DNA from: Vibrio tubiashii
GTDB taxonomy: Bacteria > Pseudomonadota > Gammaproteobacteria > Enterobacterales > Vibrionaceae
DNA length: 64,000 nucleotides
Direction of reading: 5' to 3'
NCBI RefSeq assembly: GCF_028551255.1
Contig: NZ_CP117030.1
Coordinates: 62,001 to 126,000 of the forward strand
Numbering within the stretch: position 1 is the stretch's first letter; every line of letters begins with the position of its first letter. The notes under the pieces are model-generated. The model did no database searches, was not told the DNA's origin, and worked only from the letters and a program-made list of their open reading frames with translations. This document shows positions 34,532-43,685 of this stretch, one piece after another. Made by a program: the position numbers and the translations under genes.

Positions 34532-35319
34532 GCACGTCACCTTCTTCGGTAAACGTTGAGAACCCCTTTAAAGCATCATGGGCGAGTCGAGTCGGCGTGG
34601 TTGCTGTGGTTGTTTATCTGTTTTACAGCTTCTCGACTCTGAACCTTAGCTTTGAGCGATTGATTATCGGTTTTGGTGAAAGTGAGCGCTTGCTATCTCG
34701 CATGTTTCCACCCGATTTCTCTCGTTCGAACCTGCTACTTAGTGGCTTAGCAGAGAGTTTACAGATAGCGATCATCTCAAGCTTCTTTGGCATCGTTATC
34801 TCTTTGTTTCTCGGTCTTTTGGCGGCAAGAAACATGATGCCATCGATTGTCTCAACACCAGTACGTGGTTTTATCGCGCTGTGCCGATCATTCCACCCAG
34901 TCATTATTGCCATCTTATTCGTTAAAGCCGTGGGCTTTGGCGCGTTAGCGGGGATTCTGACCTTGGTGTTTGCTTCGATTGGTTTCATCGCCAAGCTTTT
35001 TGCTGAAGCCATTGAAGAGATCTCGTTTAAACAGGTTGAAGCCATTCGAGCAACAGGGGCAAGCTTTGCGAGTGTGATTTTGTTTGCGGTGATGCCACAG
35101 GTATTTACGCGCTTTATCGGCTTTGCTAGCTATCAACTTGACTCAAACCTACGTAACTCAACCATGGTGGGCATTGTTGGTGCAGGCGGTTTAGGTGGCA
35201 CTCTTTTCTCTGCTTTCCAACGTTTTGATTACGACTTTGTTGCCGCCATTCTTATCACCATTATTGCACTGATTCTTGTAGGTGAATTCTTATCTAATGT
35301 AGTAAGGAGAATCTTCTAA
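34519..35319 (+). CDS. PhnE-type ABC importer permease, first subunit
   Basis: This 266-residue inner-membrane permease has about six helices. The binding-protein-dependent permease loop is present ([32 protein letters not shown] motif A-x-x-x-G near residues 175-200), as is the C-terminal [23 protein letters not shown] seen in PhnE. It overlaps the ATPase gene upstream by 13 bp and the second permease by one base. Confidence 0.88.
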   Translation: MARLSTSPSSVNVENPFKASWASRVGVVAVVVYLFYSFSTLNLSFERLIIGFGESERLLSRMFPPDFSRSNLLLSGLAESLQIAIISSFFGIVISLFLGLLAARNMMPSIVSTPVRGFIALCRSFHPVIIAILFVKAVGFGALAGILTLVFASIGFIAKLFAEAIEEISFKQVEAIRATGASFASVILFAVMPQVFTRFIGFASYQLDSNLRNSTMVGIVGAGGLGGTLFSAFQRFDYDFVAAILITIIALILVGEFLSNVVRRIF

Positions 35320-36122
35320 TGACAACCGCTTCAATTGATAGAGAGTGGCAGCGTTTTACGTTCAATGAGCGTTTGGCAAGGTTCGCCGCCTATTTGTGTT
35401 TTGTATCAGCGATAGTTTGGTCTTGGCAGACTGTAGAAATCATTCCAGAGTTCCTCTACGACGCACCAGCGCAGTTTGGTGACATGTTTAGTCGCATGGT
35501 TCCGTTGGATTACGGTTTCTACCCTGAAATGATTCATGCAGCCCTGATTGAAACCCTGCACATTGCAACTCTTGGAACGCTTTTCACTTTGATTCTCGCT
35601 ATTCCATTAGCCTTGCTAAACGCACCTAACATTACGCCAAGCAAAACATTAAACTGGATTGCACAGTTCTTCTTGGTTTCTTCGCGTTCGGTTAACTCAC
35701 TGGTATGGGCATTGCTGTTTATCGCTCTGTTCGGTCCTGGCGTATTAGCAGGAATCATGGCGATTGCTGTTCGCAGTGTGGGCTTTGTCGGTAAACTTCT
35801 CGCAGAGGCGATTGCTGAAGTGAATATGGGAACAATCGAAGCCTTAAAAGCGACGGGTGCCTCTTGGATGAGTATTCTGCTTAAAGGCTACTGGCCTCAA
35901 GTTATGCCGGCTTTTTTCTCGATTGTCTTATTCCGTTGGGATATCAATGTTCGAGAATCTGCCGTTTTAGGACTAGTAGGCGCTGGTGGTATCGGCGTAG
36001 TGCTTAACGACGCGCAAAACCTGTTCGAGTGGCAAAAAGTGTCGATGGTCCTAGTGAGTATCTTCGCTGTTGTTATTCTCGCTGAAGCACTGGTGGTGCA
36101 TTTGCGTAAGAAGCTGATCTAG
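35319..36122 (+). CDS. PhnE-type ABC importer permease, second subunit
   Basis: This 267-residue permease parallels the preceding one: AEVNMGTIEALKATGASWMSILLKGYWPQ is the EAA loop and AVLGLVGAGGIGVVLNDAQNLFEW the C-terminal signature. Two distinct PhnE-like genes in tandem imply a heterodimeric channel, as in several PhnCDEE systems. It is the last gene of the importer operon; a hairpin follows 50 bp later. Confidence 0.88.
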   Translation: MTTASIDREWQRFTFNERLARFAAYLCFVSAIVWSWQTVEIIPEFLYDAPAQFGDMFSRMVPLDYGFYPEMIHAALIETLHIATLGTLFTLILAIPLALLNAPNITPSKTLNWIAQFFLVSSRSVNSLVWALLFIALFGPGVLAGIMAIAVRSVGFVGKLLAEAIAEVNMGTIEALKATGASWMSILLKGYWPQVMPAFFSIVLFRWDINVRESAVLGLVGAGGIGVVLNDAQNLFEWQKVSMVLVSIFAVVILAEALVVHLRKKLI

Positions 36123-36171
36123 ATGTCGCACAACACAAAATAGAATTACGAGCCTACGGGCTATTAACGGT

Positions 36172-36194
36172 AAGGGCAGGCAATTCCTGCCCTT
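36172..36194 (+). terminator. Hairpin after the ABC importer operon
   Basis: AAGGGCAGG and CCTGCCCTT form a 9-bp perfect stem with a CAATT loop. The following sequence is ATTTG, a weak T tract, so termination may be partial and allow read-through into the sulfatase gene. Confidence 0.7.
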
Positions 36195-36314
36195 ATTTGA
36201 TCTTACGTGGAGAAGAGGAAATAAAGCTTTGATTTGCCTTGATTTGCATTTGAAGTGTAGAAGAACTGGTCTACGCTTTAATTGTTCAATAAGATGCATA
36301 TCAAGGAGAAGGTT

Positions 36315-38270
36315 ATGAAGCCAATTATGGCGATAGTATCGTTAGTTGTTTTCTCGTCAGGACTCTACGCGGCAGACCCGAAACCAGCGACTGACGCCAC
36401 AATAGCAGTAAACAATAAGGTTAAGCAGACTCTTCCTTTCAGCGACAAACAAGATTTTGAAGATGCGCAACGTGGATTTATCGCTAAGCAAGATGTTGTC
36501 ACCATCAAGAATGAAGCTGGTGATGTGGTTTGGGATCTCGAAGCTTACAAAAAATACATCACCTTGGAGAATCCAGCACCTGACAGCGTAAACCCGAGTC
36601 TATGGCGCAATGCCCAGTTAAACATGATCAATGGGTTATTCGAGGTTACAGACGGCATCTACCAAGTCCGTGGCTATGATCTTTCGAATATCACTTTTGT
36701 AGAGGGTAAGACGGGATGGATTGTATTTGATCCACTTATCTCCCAAGAGACTGCAAAAGCCGCTTTAGAGTTTATCAATGCAGAGCTTGGTGAGAAGCCA
36801 GTTGTTGGGGTGGTTTACAGCCACAGCCATATCGACCACTTTGGTGGTGTGAGAGGTATCGTTGATGAGCAAGATGTGAAGGATGGTAAAGTTGAAATAA
36901 TAGCCTCGCATGATTTTACTGAGCATGCCGTATCTGAAAATGTGATTGCAGGGAATGCGATGGGGCGACGGGCAGTGTATATGTACGGTGCTCTGTTACC
37001 TAGAAATGAGCGTGGTGGCGTGAATGGCGGGTTGGGTCAAACAACGTCAACTGGATTGGCGACGTTAATCGAACCTACAGACATCATCGAGAAAACGGGC
37101 GAAGAGCGCACCATTGATGGTATTAAAATGGTGTTCCAGTACACCCCAGGTTCTGAAGCTCCAACTGAAATTAATACCTATTTCCCTGATAAAAAAGCGC
37201 TTTGGATGGCTGAAAATTCCACCAATACTATGCATAACATCCTTACGCTGCGCGGGGCTCAGGTACGTGATGCCCTAAAGTGGTCAAGCTATCTTCAGGA
37301 AACGATAGAGATGTGGGGGGATGAGGTTGAGGTTAAGTTCCAAAGTCACCACTGGCCAATGTGGGGGCAGAAAGAGATCGTAGAGTATTTCAAGAAACAA
37401 CGTGATATGTATAAGTACACTCACGACCAAACTGTGCGATTGATGAACCAAGGATATATCGGTTCAGAAATTTCAGAGATTATTCAGTTTCCCGATGAGA
37501 TAGAAAATAATTGGAGTACTCGTGGGTACTACGGCACTTTGCGCCACAATAGTCGCGCGGTTTATCAACGTTACATGGGTTGGTACAGTGGCAATCCTTC
37601 TGATTTGAACAACCTTCCACCTACCAATGCTGCGGTCAAATATGTGGAATATATGGGTGGTGAAAGAGAGACGATTAAGAAAGCTCAAACTGACTTTGAG
37701 GCGGGTAAATATCGTTGGGTAGCAGAAGTTATGAAGCATGTCGTTTTTGCTAACCCTCAAAGTAAGAAAGGTAAAGCTTTGCTGGCTGATGCTTACGAGC
37801 AGTTAGGCTATCAAGCTGAATCTGGTCCATGGCGCTCTGTCTATTTACAAGGTGCTTATGAATTGAGAAACGGGACACCGTCAGCAGGAGGAACAAACAC
37901 TGCTTCGCCAGATATCATTAAAAATATGCCACCGGAAATGTTGTTTGATTACCTAGCGGTAAGGATTCTTCCAGAGAAAGCCTCGGGCAAAGCATTTGCG
38001 ATTAATCTGAACTTCACAGATTTGGATGAGAAGTACACGCTATATGTAGAGAATTCCGTCTTAAATCATACCCGTAAGCAAAATGATGACCCCGATGTAA
38101 CTCTTACCTTGACTAAGTCGGCTCTTGATGACGTCCAGCTTGGTAACGTCACACTAGAGCAGGCGATTGCGAATGGGGATATAGTTCTAGATGGGGACAA
38201 AGGTGTGTTCAAAGACTTTGTTGGTATGCTTGATACCTTCAATTTCTGGTTCAATATCGTGACTCCGTAG
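36315..38270 (+). CDS. Secreted alkylsulfatase-like metallo-beta-lactamase hydrolase (BDS1/SdsA type)
   Basis: This 651-residue protein has a signal peptide (MKPIMAIVSLVVFSSGLYA). Its MBL domain has the zinc motif HSHIDH at residues 170-175, followed by NAMGRRAVYMYG and FQSHHWPMWG typical of linear alkylsulfatases. A helical dimerisation domain with EQLGYQAESGPWRS and a C-terminal SCP2-like domain complete the architecture. Family enzymes hydrolyse primary or secondary alkyl sulfates to alcohol and sulfate. The ATG at 36315 has AAGGAG upstream. Its place behind a phosphodiester system makes hydrolysis of alkyl phosphates or surfactant-like lipids a possibility (inference). Confidence 0.9.
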   Translation: MKPIMAIVSLVVFSSGLYAADPKPATDATIAVNNKVKQTLPFSDKQDFEDAQRGFIAKQDVVTIKNEAGDVVWDLEAYKKYITLENPAPDSVNPSLWRNAQLNMINGLFEVTDGIYQVRGYDLSNITFVEGKTGWIVFDPLISQETAKAALEFINAELGEKPVVGVVYSHSHIDHFGGVRGIVDEQDVKDGKVEIIASHDFTEHAVSENVIAGNAMGRRAVYMYGALLPRNERGGVNGGLGQTTSTGLATLIEPTDIIEKTGEERTIDGIKMVFQYTPGSEAPTEINTYFPDKKALWMAENSTNTMHNILTLRGAQVRDALKWSSYLQETIEMWGDEVEVKFQSHHWPMWGQKEIVEYFKKQRDMYKYTHDQTVRLMNQGYIGSEISEIIQFPDEIENNWSTRGYYGTLRHNSRAVYQRYMGWYSGNPSDLNNLPPTNAAVKYVEYMGGERETIKKAQTDFEAGKYRWVAEVMKHVVFANPQSKKGKALLADAYEQLGYQAESGPWRSVYLQGAYELRNGTPSAGGTNTASPDIIKNMPPEMLFDYLAVRILPEKASGKAFAINLNFTDLDEKYTLYVENSVLNHTRKQNDDPDVTLTLTKSALDDVQLGNVTLEQAIANGDIVLDGDKGVFKDFVGMLDTFNFWFNIVTP

Positions 38271-38283
38271 TAAGGAGAACAAA

Positions 38284-38742
38284 ATGGACAGAAGCGCATT
38301 GTTGCTCATTGCTTTTGCTCTCATGTTAGCAAGCCCACAGAGTAGTTGGGCTTGCTCTTATGACGGACAATTTAGCAACCCGTTTTCTGAAAGCTATCCG
38401 GGGTCACTGGATGTGGCTATCTCAACACAAGAAGCGATACGCAGTCAGTCAATTGAGCAGCCAGAGAGTTTAGTCGGAGTGAATGGACTACGACGCGCAA
38501 GCTGGTGGTTAAATGTTATGGTAGAGCTGTACCCTCAGCTCCCCACAGGGACATATATCTATTTAGTGGACAGCCAACTCTGGTCTCATCATCAAACAAA
38601 CAATCGCTTGGCTATACATGTAGCGACCCCAAGCTCGGACTCTGAAATATTGTTGATTTCGGAAGCGGCCCTCCACAACTTAGTAAACGAAAGCATTACC
38701 CTCAATACTGCATTAGAGCTCGGAATTGCAAGACGGCTCTGA
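38284..38742 (+). CDS. Secreted protein of unknown function, co-transcribed with the alkylsulfatase
   Basis: This 152-residue protein has a signal peptide ending near SSWA-CSYDG; the Cys after the hydrophobic stretch is not a classical lipobox. The rest includes NPFSESYPGSLDVAI, a Trp-rich RRASWWLNVMVELYPQLP and VDSQLWSHHQTNNRLAIHV. I recognise no family. It starts 13 bp after the sulfatase stop with AAGGAG, so they are an operon and it may assist or accompany that enzyme in the periplasm. Confidence 0.75.
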   Translation: MDRSALLLIAFALMLASPQSSWACSYDGQFSNPFSESYPGSLDVAISTQEAIRSQSIEQPESLVGVNGLRRASWWLNVMVELYPQLPTGTYIYLVDSQLWSHHQTNNRLAIHVATPSSDSEILLISEAALHNLVNESITLNTALELGIARRL

Positions 38743-38777
38743 GCAGATCGTAGTTACTAAAATCCGCAGTCAATAAG

Positions 38778-38806
38778 CGAACTAGACTTAGGCCTAGTTC
38801 GTTTAT
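38778..38806 (+). terminator. Terminator after the sulfatase operon
   Basis: CGAACTAG (38778-38785) and CTAGTTCG (38794-38801) form a perfect 8-bp stem, followed by TTTAT. Confidence 0.7.
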
Positions 38807-38879
38807 CTATAAAAAAGTCATTACTGATAATGCTATCAACTAAACTTAAGGAGTACTTGATGTCGTTTTGGAGGTAGCT

Positions 38880-39065
38880 ATGGATGTTCTAGTTCAGTTT
38901 GATAGAACCGGAAGCTATCAAGATAATCCGTGGGATCTGCCAGTTTCATACCAGAAAGGAGAGATCCACTCAGTGACTCCTCTTGCCGCGATTGTGTTGA
39001 TTGATAGGCGCGAAGCTCATCTCTATTTTCATGAGAAAGACAAGCAGTTCAGCACCGAGAAATGA
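38880..39065 (+). CDS. Small protein, first of a tandem paralogous pair
   Basis: This 61-residue protein is read from ATG 38880, with GGAGG seven bases before it. It begins MDVLVQFDRTGSYQDNPWDL and contains KGEIHSVTPLAAIVLI and AHLYFHEKDK. It shares about 32 identical positions with the product of 39245-39439, including QFD, YQ-NPWD-PV, KGE, AHLY and KDK. No membrane segment or known motif is visible. A five-codon ORF (ATG TCG TTT TGG AGG TAG, 38862-38879) ends directly at its start and contains its ribosome site. Confidence 0.7.
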   Translation: MDVLVQFDRTGSYQDNPWDLPVSYQKGEIHSVTPLAAIVLIDRREAHLYFHEKDKQFSTEK

Positions 39066-39093
39066 AGTTTAAGCGGTAAGTTAAGTCCAAGCA

Positions 39094-39171
39094 ATGGTAG
39101 AGGAAATTGCTATTGTTGCACTTGGGCTTATGGTTTCGCTCGCCTTGAAACTACTCGCTGGTACTGTTTAA
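39094..39171 (+). CDS. Possible 25-residue hydrophobic peptide
   Basis: A short frame between the two paralogous small genes encodes a peptide starting MVEEIAIVALGLMVSLALK, i.e. two acidic residues, one membrane-spanning stretch and a short tail. No good ribosome site precedes it, so it may be chance. Reported because a single-helix mini-protein is a recognisable type and the spacer is otherwise unexplained. Confidence 0.25.
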   Translation: MVEEIAIVALGLMVSLALKLLAGTV

Positions 39172-39244
39172 AAAAACTCATTACTAATAAAAGTCTCAAT
39201 TACGAACTAAACTTAAGGGATGCTCGATGTGTTAGGAGGTAAGC

Positions 39245-39439
39245 ATGGAGTTTCTTGTCCAGTTCGACGAAGAGGGTTTGTACCAAAACAACCCATGGGA
39301 CATCCCAGTTCCCTATATGAAAGGGGAAGTGCGCGCACTTAACCCTCTTCTTGCTATGGTAATGATTGAAAGGAATCAAGCCCACCTGTACACCAACCTT
39401 AAAGATAAGCGACTGCCTATCTCTCAAGGGGAAGAGTGA
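39245..39439 (+). CDS. Small protein, second of a tandem paralogous pair
   Basis: This 64-residue paralogue of 38880-39065 starts MEFLVQFDEEGLYQNNPWDI, with an AGGAGG ribosome site. The regions upstream of both genes are also related (TCATTACT, AACTAAACTTAAGG, then a short ATG frame and GGAGGTA), so gene and leader were duplicated together. The two proteins have diverged to roughly half identity, so the duplication is old and both copies have been kept. Function unknown. Confidence 0.72.
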   Translation: MEFLVQFDEEGLYQNNPWDIPVPYMKGEVRALNPLLAMVMIERNQAHLYTNLKDKRLPISQGEE

Positions 39440-39452
39440 TCTAACCTTAATT

Positions 39453-39486
39453 GAGACGTAGTAGCTACCCTACTGCGTCTCTTTTT
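39453..39486. terminator. Bidirectional terminator overlapping the HAD gene end
   Basis: GAGACGTAGTAG and CTACTGCGTCTC pair with one mismatch around a 5-nt loop, followed by five Ts on the + strand. The right arm encodes the last three residues and stop of the minus-strand HAD gene. Confidence 0.85.
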
Positions 39487-40255
39487 GTGCCAGTAGCTGT
39501 TTTGCAAACTCGGCAAATCCATAACCACCCGGCTGAGTCATGAACAAAGAGGGTTTGTGTGTCAGCTTATCCCAATAGTGCTGGATGTTTTTCACCCCAA
39601 CAGTCAAGGGCAAGGTTTCAAACATTTGTTGGTCATTAAGCGAATCACCGACATAGCAACACTTGGTCAAAACATCTTGCTCAGTTAACCCTTTCGATTT
39701 TAGATATTCGAATGCGCTGTTACGTTTTGAGTGATTGCCGTACCAAGCATTGATATGGATCGAACTCGCCGTCGCATGCGCGCCTAATTCGTGAATACGG
39801 GCGACTATCTGCTCTACGATAGTGGCACTTAGTGGCTCTCGATTTTGGCCGATATCAATCGCGACTTCACACAGGCGATAGGCTTGGTCTAGGGTCAAGT
39901 TTACTTGTGGGTAATCTGCGAGAATATCTTCTACTTGCTGCTTTAGCTGGCTTTGTTGTTCACGCATCTTTTGCAGTGGTACAGAACTGGTAAGAGAAAT
40001 GCCCTTGGTGCTTTTTTCCAAAGTAAAAGCCCCATTCTCACCCAGTACTGCATCGACAGGCCAAAGCTGAGCAATATGATCGCACCAACCTGCACACGCT
40101 CCAGTCACCGCGACAACTTTAAGCCCCTGTTGCTGTAATTCTGATAGCGCAATCAGTGTTTCCGGTGGCAGTTTGCCTTGCCATGTCAATGTGTCATCGA
40201 CATCCGTCAAAACCCATTCGATGGACTTCCATTCCTTTGAAAGTACGTTTTCCAT
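39470..40255 (-). CDS. HAD-superfamily (subclass IIB) phosphatase
   Basis: This 261-residue Cof-like HAD hydrolase has motif I DVDDTLTWQGKL near residue 18, motif II VVAVTGACAGW and motif IV region CCYVGDSLNDQQMF, with a C2B-type cap between. Relatives include sucrose-phosphatase-like and YedP-like enzymes; the substrate is unclear. The 3' end of the gene doubles as the stem of the terminator of the facing small gene. Confidence 0.87.
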   Translation of the reverse strand: MENVLSKEWKSIEWVLTDVDDTLTWQGKLPPETLIALSELQQQGLKVVAVTGACAGWCDHIAQLWPVDAVLGENGAFTLEKSTKGISLTSSVPLQKMREQQSQLKQQVEDILADYPQVNLTLDQAYRLCEVAIDIGQNREPLSATIVEQIVARIHELGAHATASSIHINAWYGNHSKRNSAFEYLKSKGLTEQDVLTKCCYVGDSLNDQQMFETLPLTVGVKNIQHYWDKLTHKPSLFMTQPGGYGFAEFAKQLLAQKETQ

Positions 40256-40474
40256 ATTGATTATCTAATGCTGTTTAAAGAACTGTTTATCTTATGAAAT
40301 TTCACTCTGTATTTCAGTGAAGTGGCTTAGGTTAATGAATAACTGATGAGAGATAAGATAGTCGTTTTTACCGATGTCGTAATTGGAAATGCTTGTTGTC
40401 ATAATGGCAACGCGCCAAACGGTGGAGTATCGAATATTATCCTCGCAAACGATTACTATATAAGTGAGGTAGCT

Positions 40475-41668
40475 ATGTCCCGATTCCTTTTATGCGCATT
40501 TTCCTTTGTGCTTCTTTATCCTACGGCCATTGACCTCTACCTTGTTGGGTTACCTCAAATCGCCGCCGATCTAGCCGCAACGGAGTCACAGCTTCATATG
40601 GCGTTTTCTATCTACTTGTCAGGTATGGCAATGACGATGCTGTTTGTTGGTCGCCTTGCTGACCGATTCGGGCGTAAGCCAGTTGCTATTGCTGGTGCCA
40701 TTGTTTTTGCTATTTCTTCTTGGCTCGGTGGCGCATCTCAAACCAGTGATGCTTTCCTGATGATGCGTTTTTTCCAAGGCGTAGGGGCAGGGTGTTGTTA
40801 TGTGGTGGCCTTCGCTATTTTGCGCGACACACTAGACGATCAAAAGCGCGCTAAAGTGCTCTCTATGTTGAATGGTATCACCTGCATGATCCCTGTTTTA
40901 GCACCAGTCATTGGGCACTTAATCATGCTGAAATTTCCTTGGCCTGTCCTGTTTAGTGCGATGGCGGCAATGGGGGTTTTAGTCTGCCTGATTGCGACGT
41001 TTGTGTTGAAAGAAACCTTGTCAAGACAGCCAAATGATCAGTCTAACAGCGAAGAACCTGGTCCTAACGAAACGCTATGGAACCGTTATTTCCTTTCTAG
41101 AGTTTTGTTTACCTCGCTTGGTGTGACGGCAATTCTTACCTATGTAAATACCTCTCCAATGATTGTCATGGAGACACTGAACTTTAGCCGCGGGGAATAC
41201 TCAACGGCAATGGCGCTCTTGGCTATGGTAGGGATGTCGACTTCATTTTCAGCACCCATTGCCCTGTCTTACTTTAAGCAAGGAACCTTGTTGCTAGGCT
41301 CACAAATCATTACTTTGACGTCGGCTATCGTCATCCTCGCGGCTCACTTGAATGGCGATAGCTCGACGCTTTACATGCTAGGTTTTGGCTTGATTAGCAT
41401 GGGGTTCTCTATGGGGTTTGGGGTCGCGATGAGTCAAGCACTTAGCCCTTTTTCAAACAAAGCCGGTTTAGCCAGTTCGGTACTGGGTATTTCTCAAGTG
41501 TGTTGTTCCGCGTTGTATATCTGGTTTATGGCATGGATTGGTGTATCTGCAGTAAATATGTTGCTCATTGCATTGGTTGCTGGTGGCGTTATCGGCATCG
41601 CTTTAATACTATTAGGGGCAAATCAACCACGTAGCGATCTTCATGAAGAAATCACTTGCACGCCTTGA
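40475..41668 (+). CDS. mdtL: MFS multidrug efflux protein MdtL
   Basis: This 397-residue major facilitator has 12 helices. Its sequence follows E. coli MdtL closely from memory: [20 protein letters not shown], the motif-A loop [53 protein letters not shown] and [14 protein letters not shown] chose the ATG at 40475 (GAGGT ribosome site); the frame extends 43 codons upstream with no homology-like sequence. Known members export chloramphenicol and related compounds. The yidZ start overlaps its end by 26 bp, the same neighbour as in E. coli. Confidence 0.92.
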   Translation: MSRFLLCAFSFVLLYPTAIDLYLVGLPQIAADLAATESQLHMAFSIYLSGMAMTMLFVGRLADRFGRKPVAIAGAIVFAISSWLGGASQTSDAFLMMRFFQGVGAGCCYVVAFAILRDTLDDQKRAKVLSMLNGITCMIPVLAPVIGHLIMLKFPWPVLFSAMAAMGVLVCLIATFVLKETLSRQPNDQSNSEEPGPNETLWNRYFLSRVLFTSLGVTAILTYVNTSPMIVMETLNFSRGEYSTAMALLAMVGMSTSFSAPIALSYFKQGTLLLGSQIITLTSAIVILAAHLNGDSSTLYMLGFGLISMGFSMGFGVAMSQALSPFSNKAGLASSVLGISQVCCSALYIWFMAWIGVSAVNMLLIALVAGGVIGIALILLGANQPRSDLHEEITCTP

Positions 41669-42596
41669 TCTGAATTTACTGCTCACTCTGCAATTGTTGC
41701 TACAAGAGCAGAGTGTGACCAAAACGGCAAAGAAGCTCAATGTCACGCCTTCAACGGTAAGTAAGGCATTGGGCAAGTTGCGTGATTGGTTTGATGACCC
41801 GTTGTTCGTCAATACTCCGCAGGGTTTAAGACCAACGCCACTGGCGATAAGCATGGAAGAGAGTCTGTCTGACTGGCTACTTATTGGAAGCCAAATTGTC
41901 TCAAGACGTGGTGATGAAGCACCAACAGGTGTACGTTTTAATCTTGGGGTAGAGTCTCCGTTATCTTTGATCATGGTTGATGAATTGACTAAGCGCATTC
42001 ATCAGACTTACCCAGATTCTAAGATAAAATTTACTAACTGGGACTATGACTCTCTAGAGGCCATTGCCCGTGGAGACGTCGATATTGGCTTTACGGGTAG
42101 AGAGAGCCACCCTCGTTCAAGAGAGTCGCTTGAACTGCTGCCTTACTACATTAATTTTGAAGTGCTCTTTACTGACTTGCCCTTGGTTTACTTACGCAAA
42201 GATCACCCAGCGTTGGAGCAGGAATGGAATTTGGAGACGTTTCTCAGCTACCCACACATTAACGTGACGTGGGAGAAAAAAGAGGGCTGGGCTCTGGATG
42301 ACATACTGATAGAGTTAGGCTTGACCCGGAACGTTAACTTAACCATGTCGGGGTTTGAGCAGGGTCTGTTTGTTGCAGAAAAAGCCGGCCATGAGATGAT
42401 CACCACCGCCCCAAAATATTGTCAGAAATATTGCCAGCAACTCCACCCAGATCTGGTTGCCATGCCGATTCCATTAGATGAGGAGCAGCAACAGAAACTT
42501 AAGATCCCATTCACCATGATTTGGCATAAGCGTAATAACCGCAATCCAAAGATCAAGTGGCTGCGAGATACGATAAAGAGCTTATATTGTGATTAG
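41643..42596 (+). CDS. yidZ: LysR family regulator YidZ
   Basis: This 317-residue LTTR is nearly colinear with E. coli Yid[64 protein letters not shown] and [14 protein letters not shown]. The start overlaps mdtL by 26 bp in another frame, so it is co-transcribed with the pump. YidZ has been linked to anaerobic NO protection in E. coli; whether it controls mdtL is not known to me. A hairpin follows. Confidence 0.92.
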   Translation: MKKSLARLDLNLLLTLQLLLQEQSVTKTAKKLNVTPSTVSKALGKLRDWFDDPLFVNTPQGLRPTPLAISMEESLSDWLLIGSQIVSRRGDEAPTGVRFNLGVESPLSLIMVDELTKRIHQTYPDSKIKFTNWDYDSLEAIARGDVDIGFTGRESHPRSRESLELLPYYINFEVLFTDLPLVYLRKDHPALEQEWNLETFLSYPHINVTWEKKEGWALDDILIELGLTRNVNLTMSGFEQGLFVAEKAGHEMITTAPKYCQKYCQQLHPDLVAMPIPLDEEQQQKLKIPFTMIWHKRNNRNPKIKWLRDTIKSLYCD

Positions 42597-42644
42597 ATGA
42601 GCACTACCAATCAGATCATCTAATCTTTCCGCTGGCATAAAAGT

Positions 42645-42664
42645 AAGGGGACGGATGTCCCCTT
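42645..42664. terminator. Bidirectional hairpin between yidZ and the nucleotidyltransferase gene
   Basis: AAGGGGAC, loop GGAT, GTCCCCTT. It is flanked by A/T-rich sequence but no long T-run. It sits between convergent genes. Confidence 0.7.
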
Positions 42665-42683
42665 GATTGAGTCAATTATTGAG

Positions 42684-43478
42684 TTAGCGGCTGAGTTCTT
42701 TGTGGAAGTAATCCAAACATAGCTGCTGCGCTTGTTGATTCACTTCAACCTCTTCATGCTGACGAAGGCTGAGATACAAATCAGTGATTTTTTCAAAAGC
42801 AGCAATGAGTGCCTGTTTTTCAGGCTTCACAACGGTTTCTTCTAGTTGAGCAGCAAAGTCTGGTAAGCGAGTTTCAACCTTTCTTACGCCTGAAGGTGTC
42901 AACCCTTGTTGTTTTAAAGCCAACGGAGAGAGCGCAACAGTACGCAGAAATGAAAGAAACTCGGTCGCCTCAAAATACTCACCACGCGCTATTTTTGTTG
43001 CTCCATAATGCACCCATATCCAAAACCTATCTTCAACCCACTGAGGATCGGGTTGAGGGTAATGTGGCTGCTGAGTAGCAAAGATGTCAGAGAGACAAGT
43101 CCCTCGCTGCCAAAGAACTTGAGTGTTATCGACACGTGCGGCTGCATCCGGCAAAGAAACGAACTTGAAGTCGACGTGGACAGCGCCCGGCTCGTAGATA
43201 GAAATCACTAAACGTGGTTCGCCAACGTGCTCTCCGGTGAAAGCTGCGACCTTTCCCTCTACCTTGTCAATAAGATCAAATCGCTCTTCCATGATGCTAG
43301 GAAAATCGTCTGGATTGATAGCAACCACAATATCTAAGTCGCTGTATTTATCCATAGTGTCAGAGGCATAAGAGCCACTAGCCCCGAGGCCGACGATTCT
43401 AGGATCTTGAGAGAAACAAGCGACAATTTTTTCCAGTAGCTGCTTGTGTGATTGGGGAAGAGTGGTTGGATATTTCAT
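42684..43478 (-). CDS. Nucleotidyltransferase-domain protein (aminoglycoside adenylyltransferase-like)
   Basis: This 264-residue protein has the Pol-beta-type signature GLGASGSYASDTMDKYSDLDIVV (GS...DxD) near residues 33-55 and a third acidic position in VHVDFKFVS. The C-terminal helical half resembles AadS/AadE-like streptomycin 6-adenylyltransferases in layout, but drug resistance cannot be inferred. No operon partner is evident. Confidence 0.8.
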   Translation of the reverse strand: MKYPTTLPQSHKQLLEKIVACFSQDPRIVGLGASGSYASDTMDKYSDLDIVVAINPDDFPSIMEERFDLIDKVEGKVAAFTGEHVGEPRLVISIYEPGAVHVDFKFVSLPDAAARVDNTQVLWQRGTCLSDIFATQQPHYPQPDPQWVEDRFWIWVHYGATKIARGEYFEATEFLSFLRTVALSPLALKQQGLTPSGVRKVETRLPDFAAQLEETVVKPEKQALIAAFEKITDLYLSLRQHEEVEVNQQAQQLCLDYFHKELSR

Positions 43479-43685
43479 ATTTTACCTTTAATCGAATTCG
43501 ATGTGAGAACTGCCAAAGACAGTTAGTGCGGTAAAATTAACGCAGCATTACAAAGTAGCTTTAGTCGTGGTTAAATGCAATCAATATCGCTTGCAACGTC
43601 GAAGCCGAGATGTTGATAATTTCAGCTGTGACATCTCATGATAAACTGCTTGGCTTATGAGTCTACGTACATAATAGGGACGGAT

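Noticed and set aside
36222..36262. Possible third sigma-54 promoter before the alkylsulfatase (TTGCA at the right place)
   Set aside because: The invariant GG of the -24 element is missing; the candidate reads TTGCC, so the match is not acceptable.
40346..40474. 43-codon N-terminal extension of MdtL
   Set aside because: Known MdtL starts at MSRFL; the extension is not hydrophobic or conserved-looking and a ribosome site precedes ATG 40475.
42684..43478. Calling the nucleotidyltransferase an antibiotic-resistance gene
   Set aside because: Only the generic GS...DxD motif is visible; chromosomal homologues with other roles are common.
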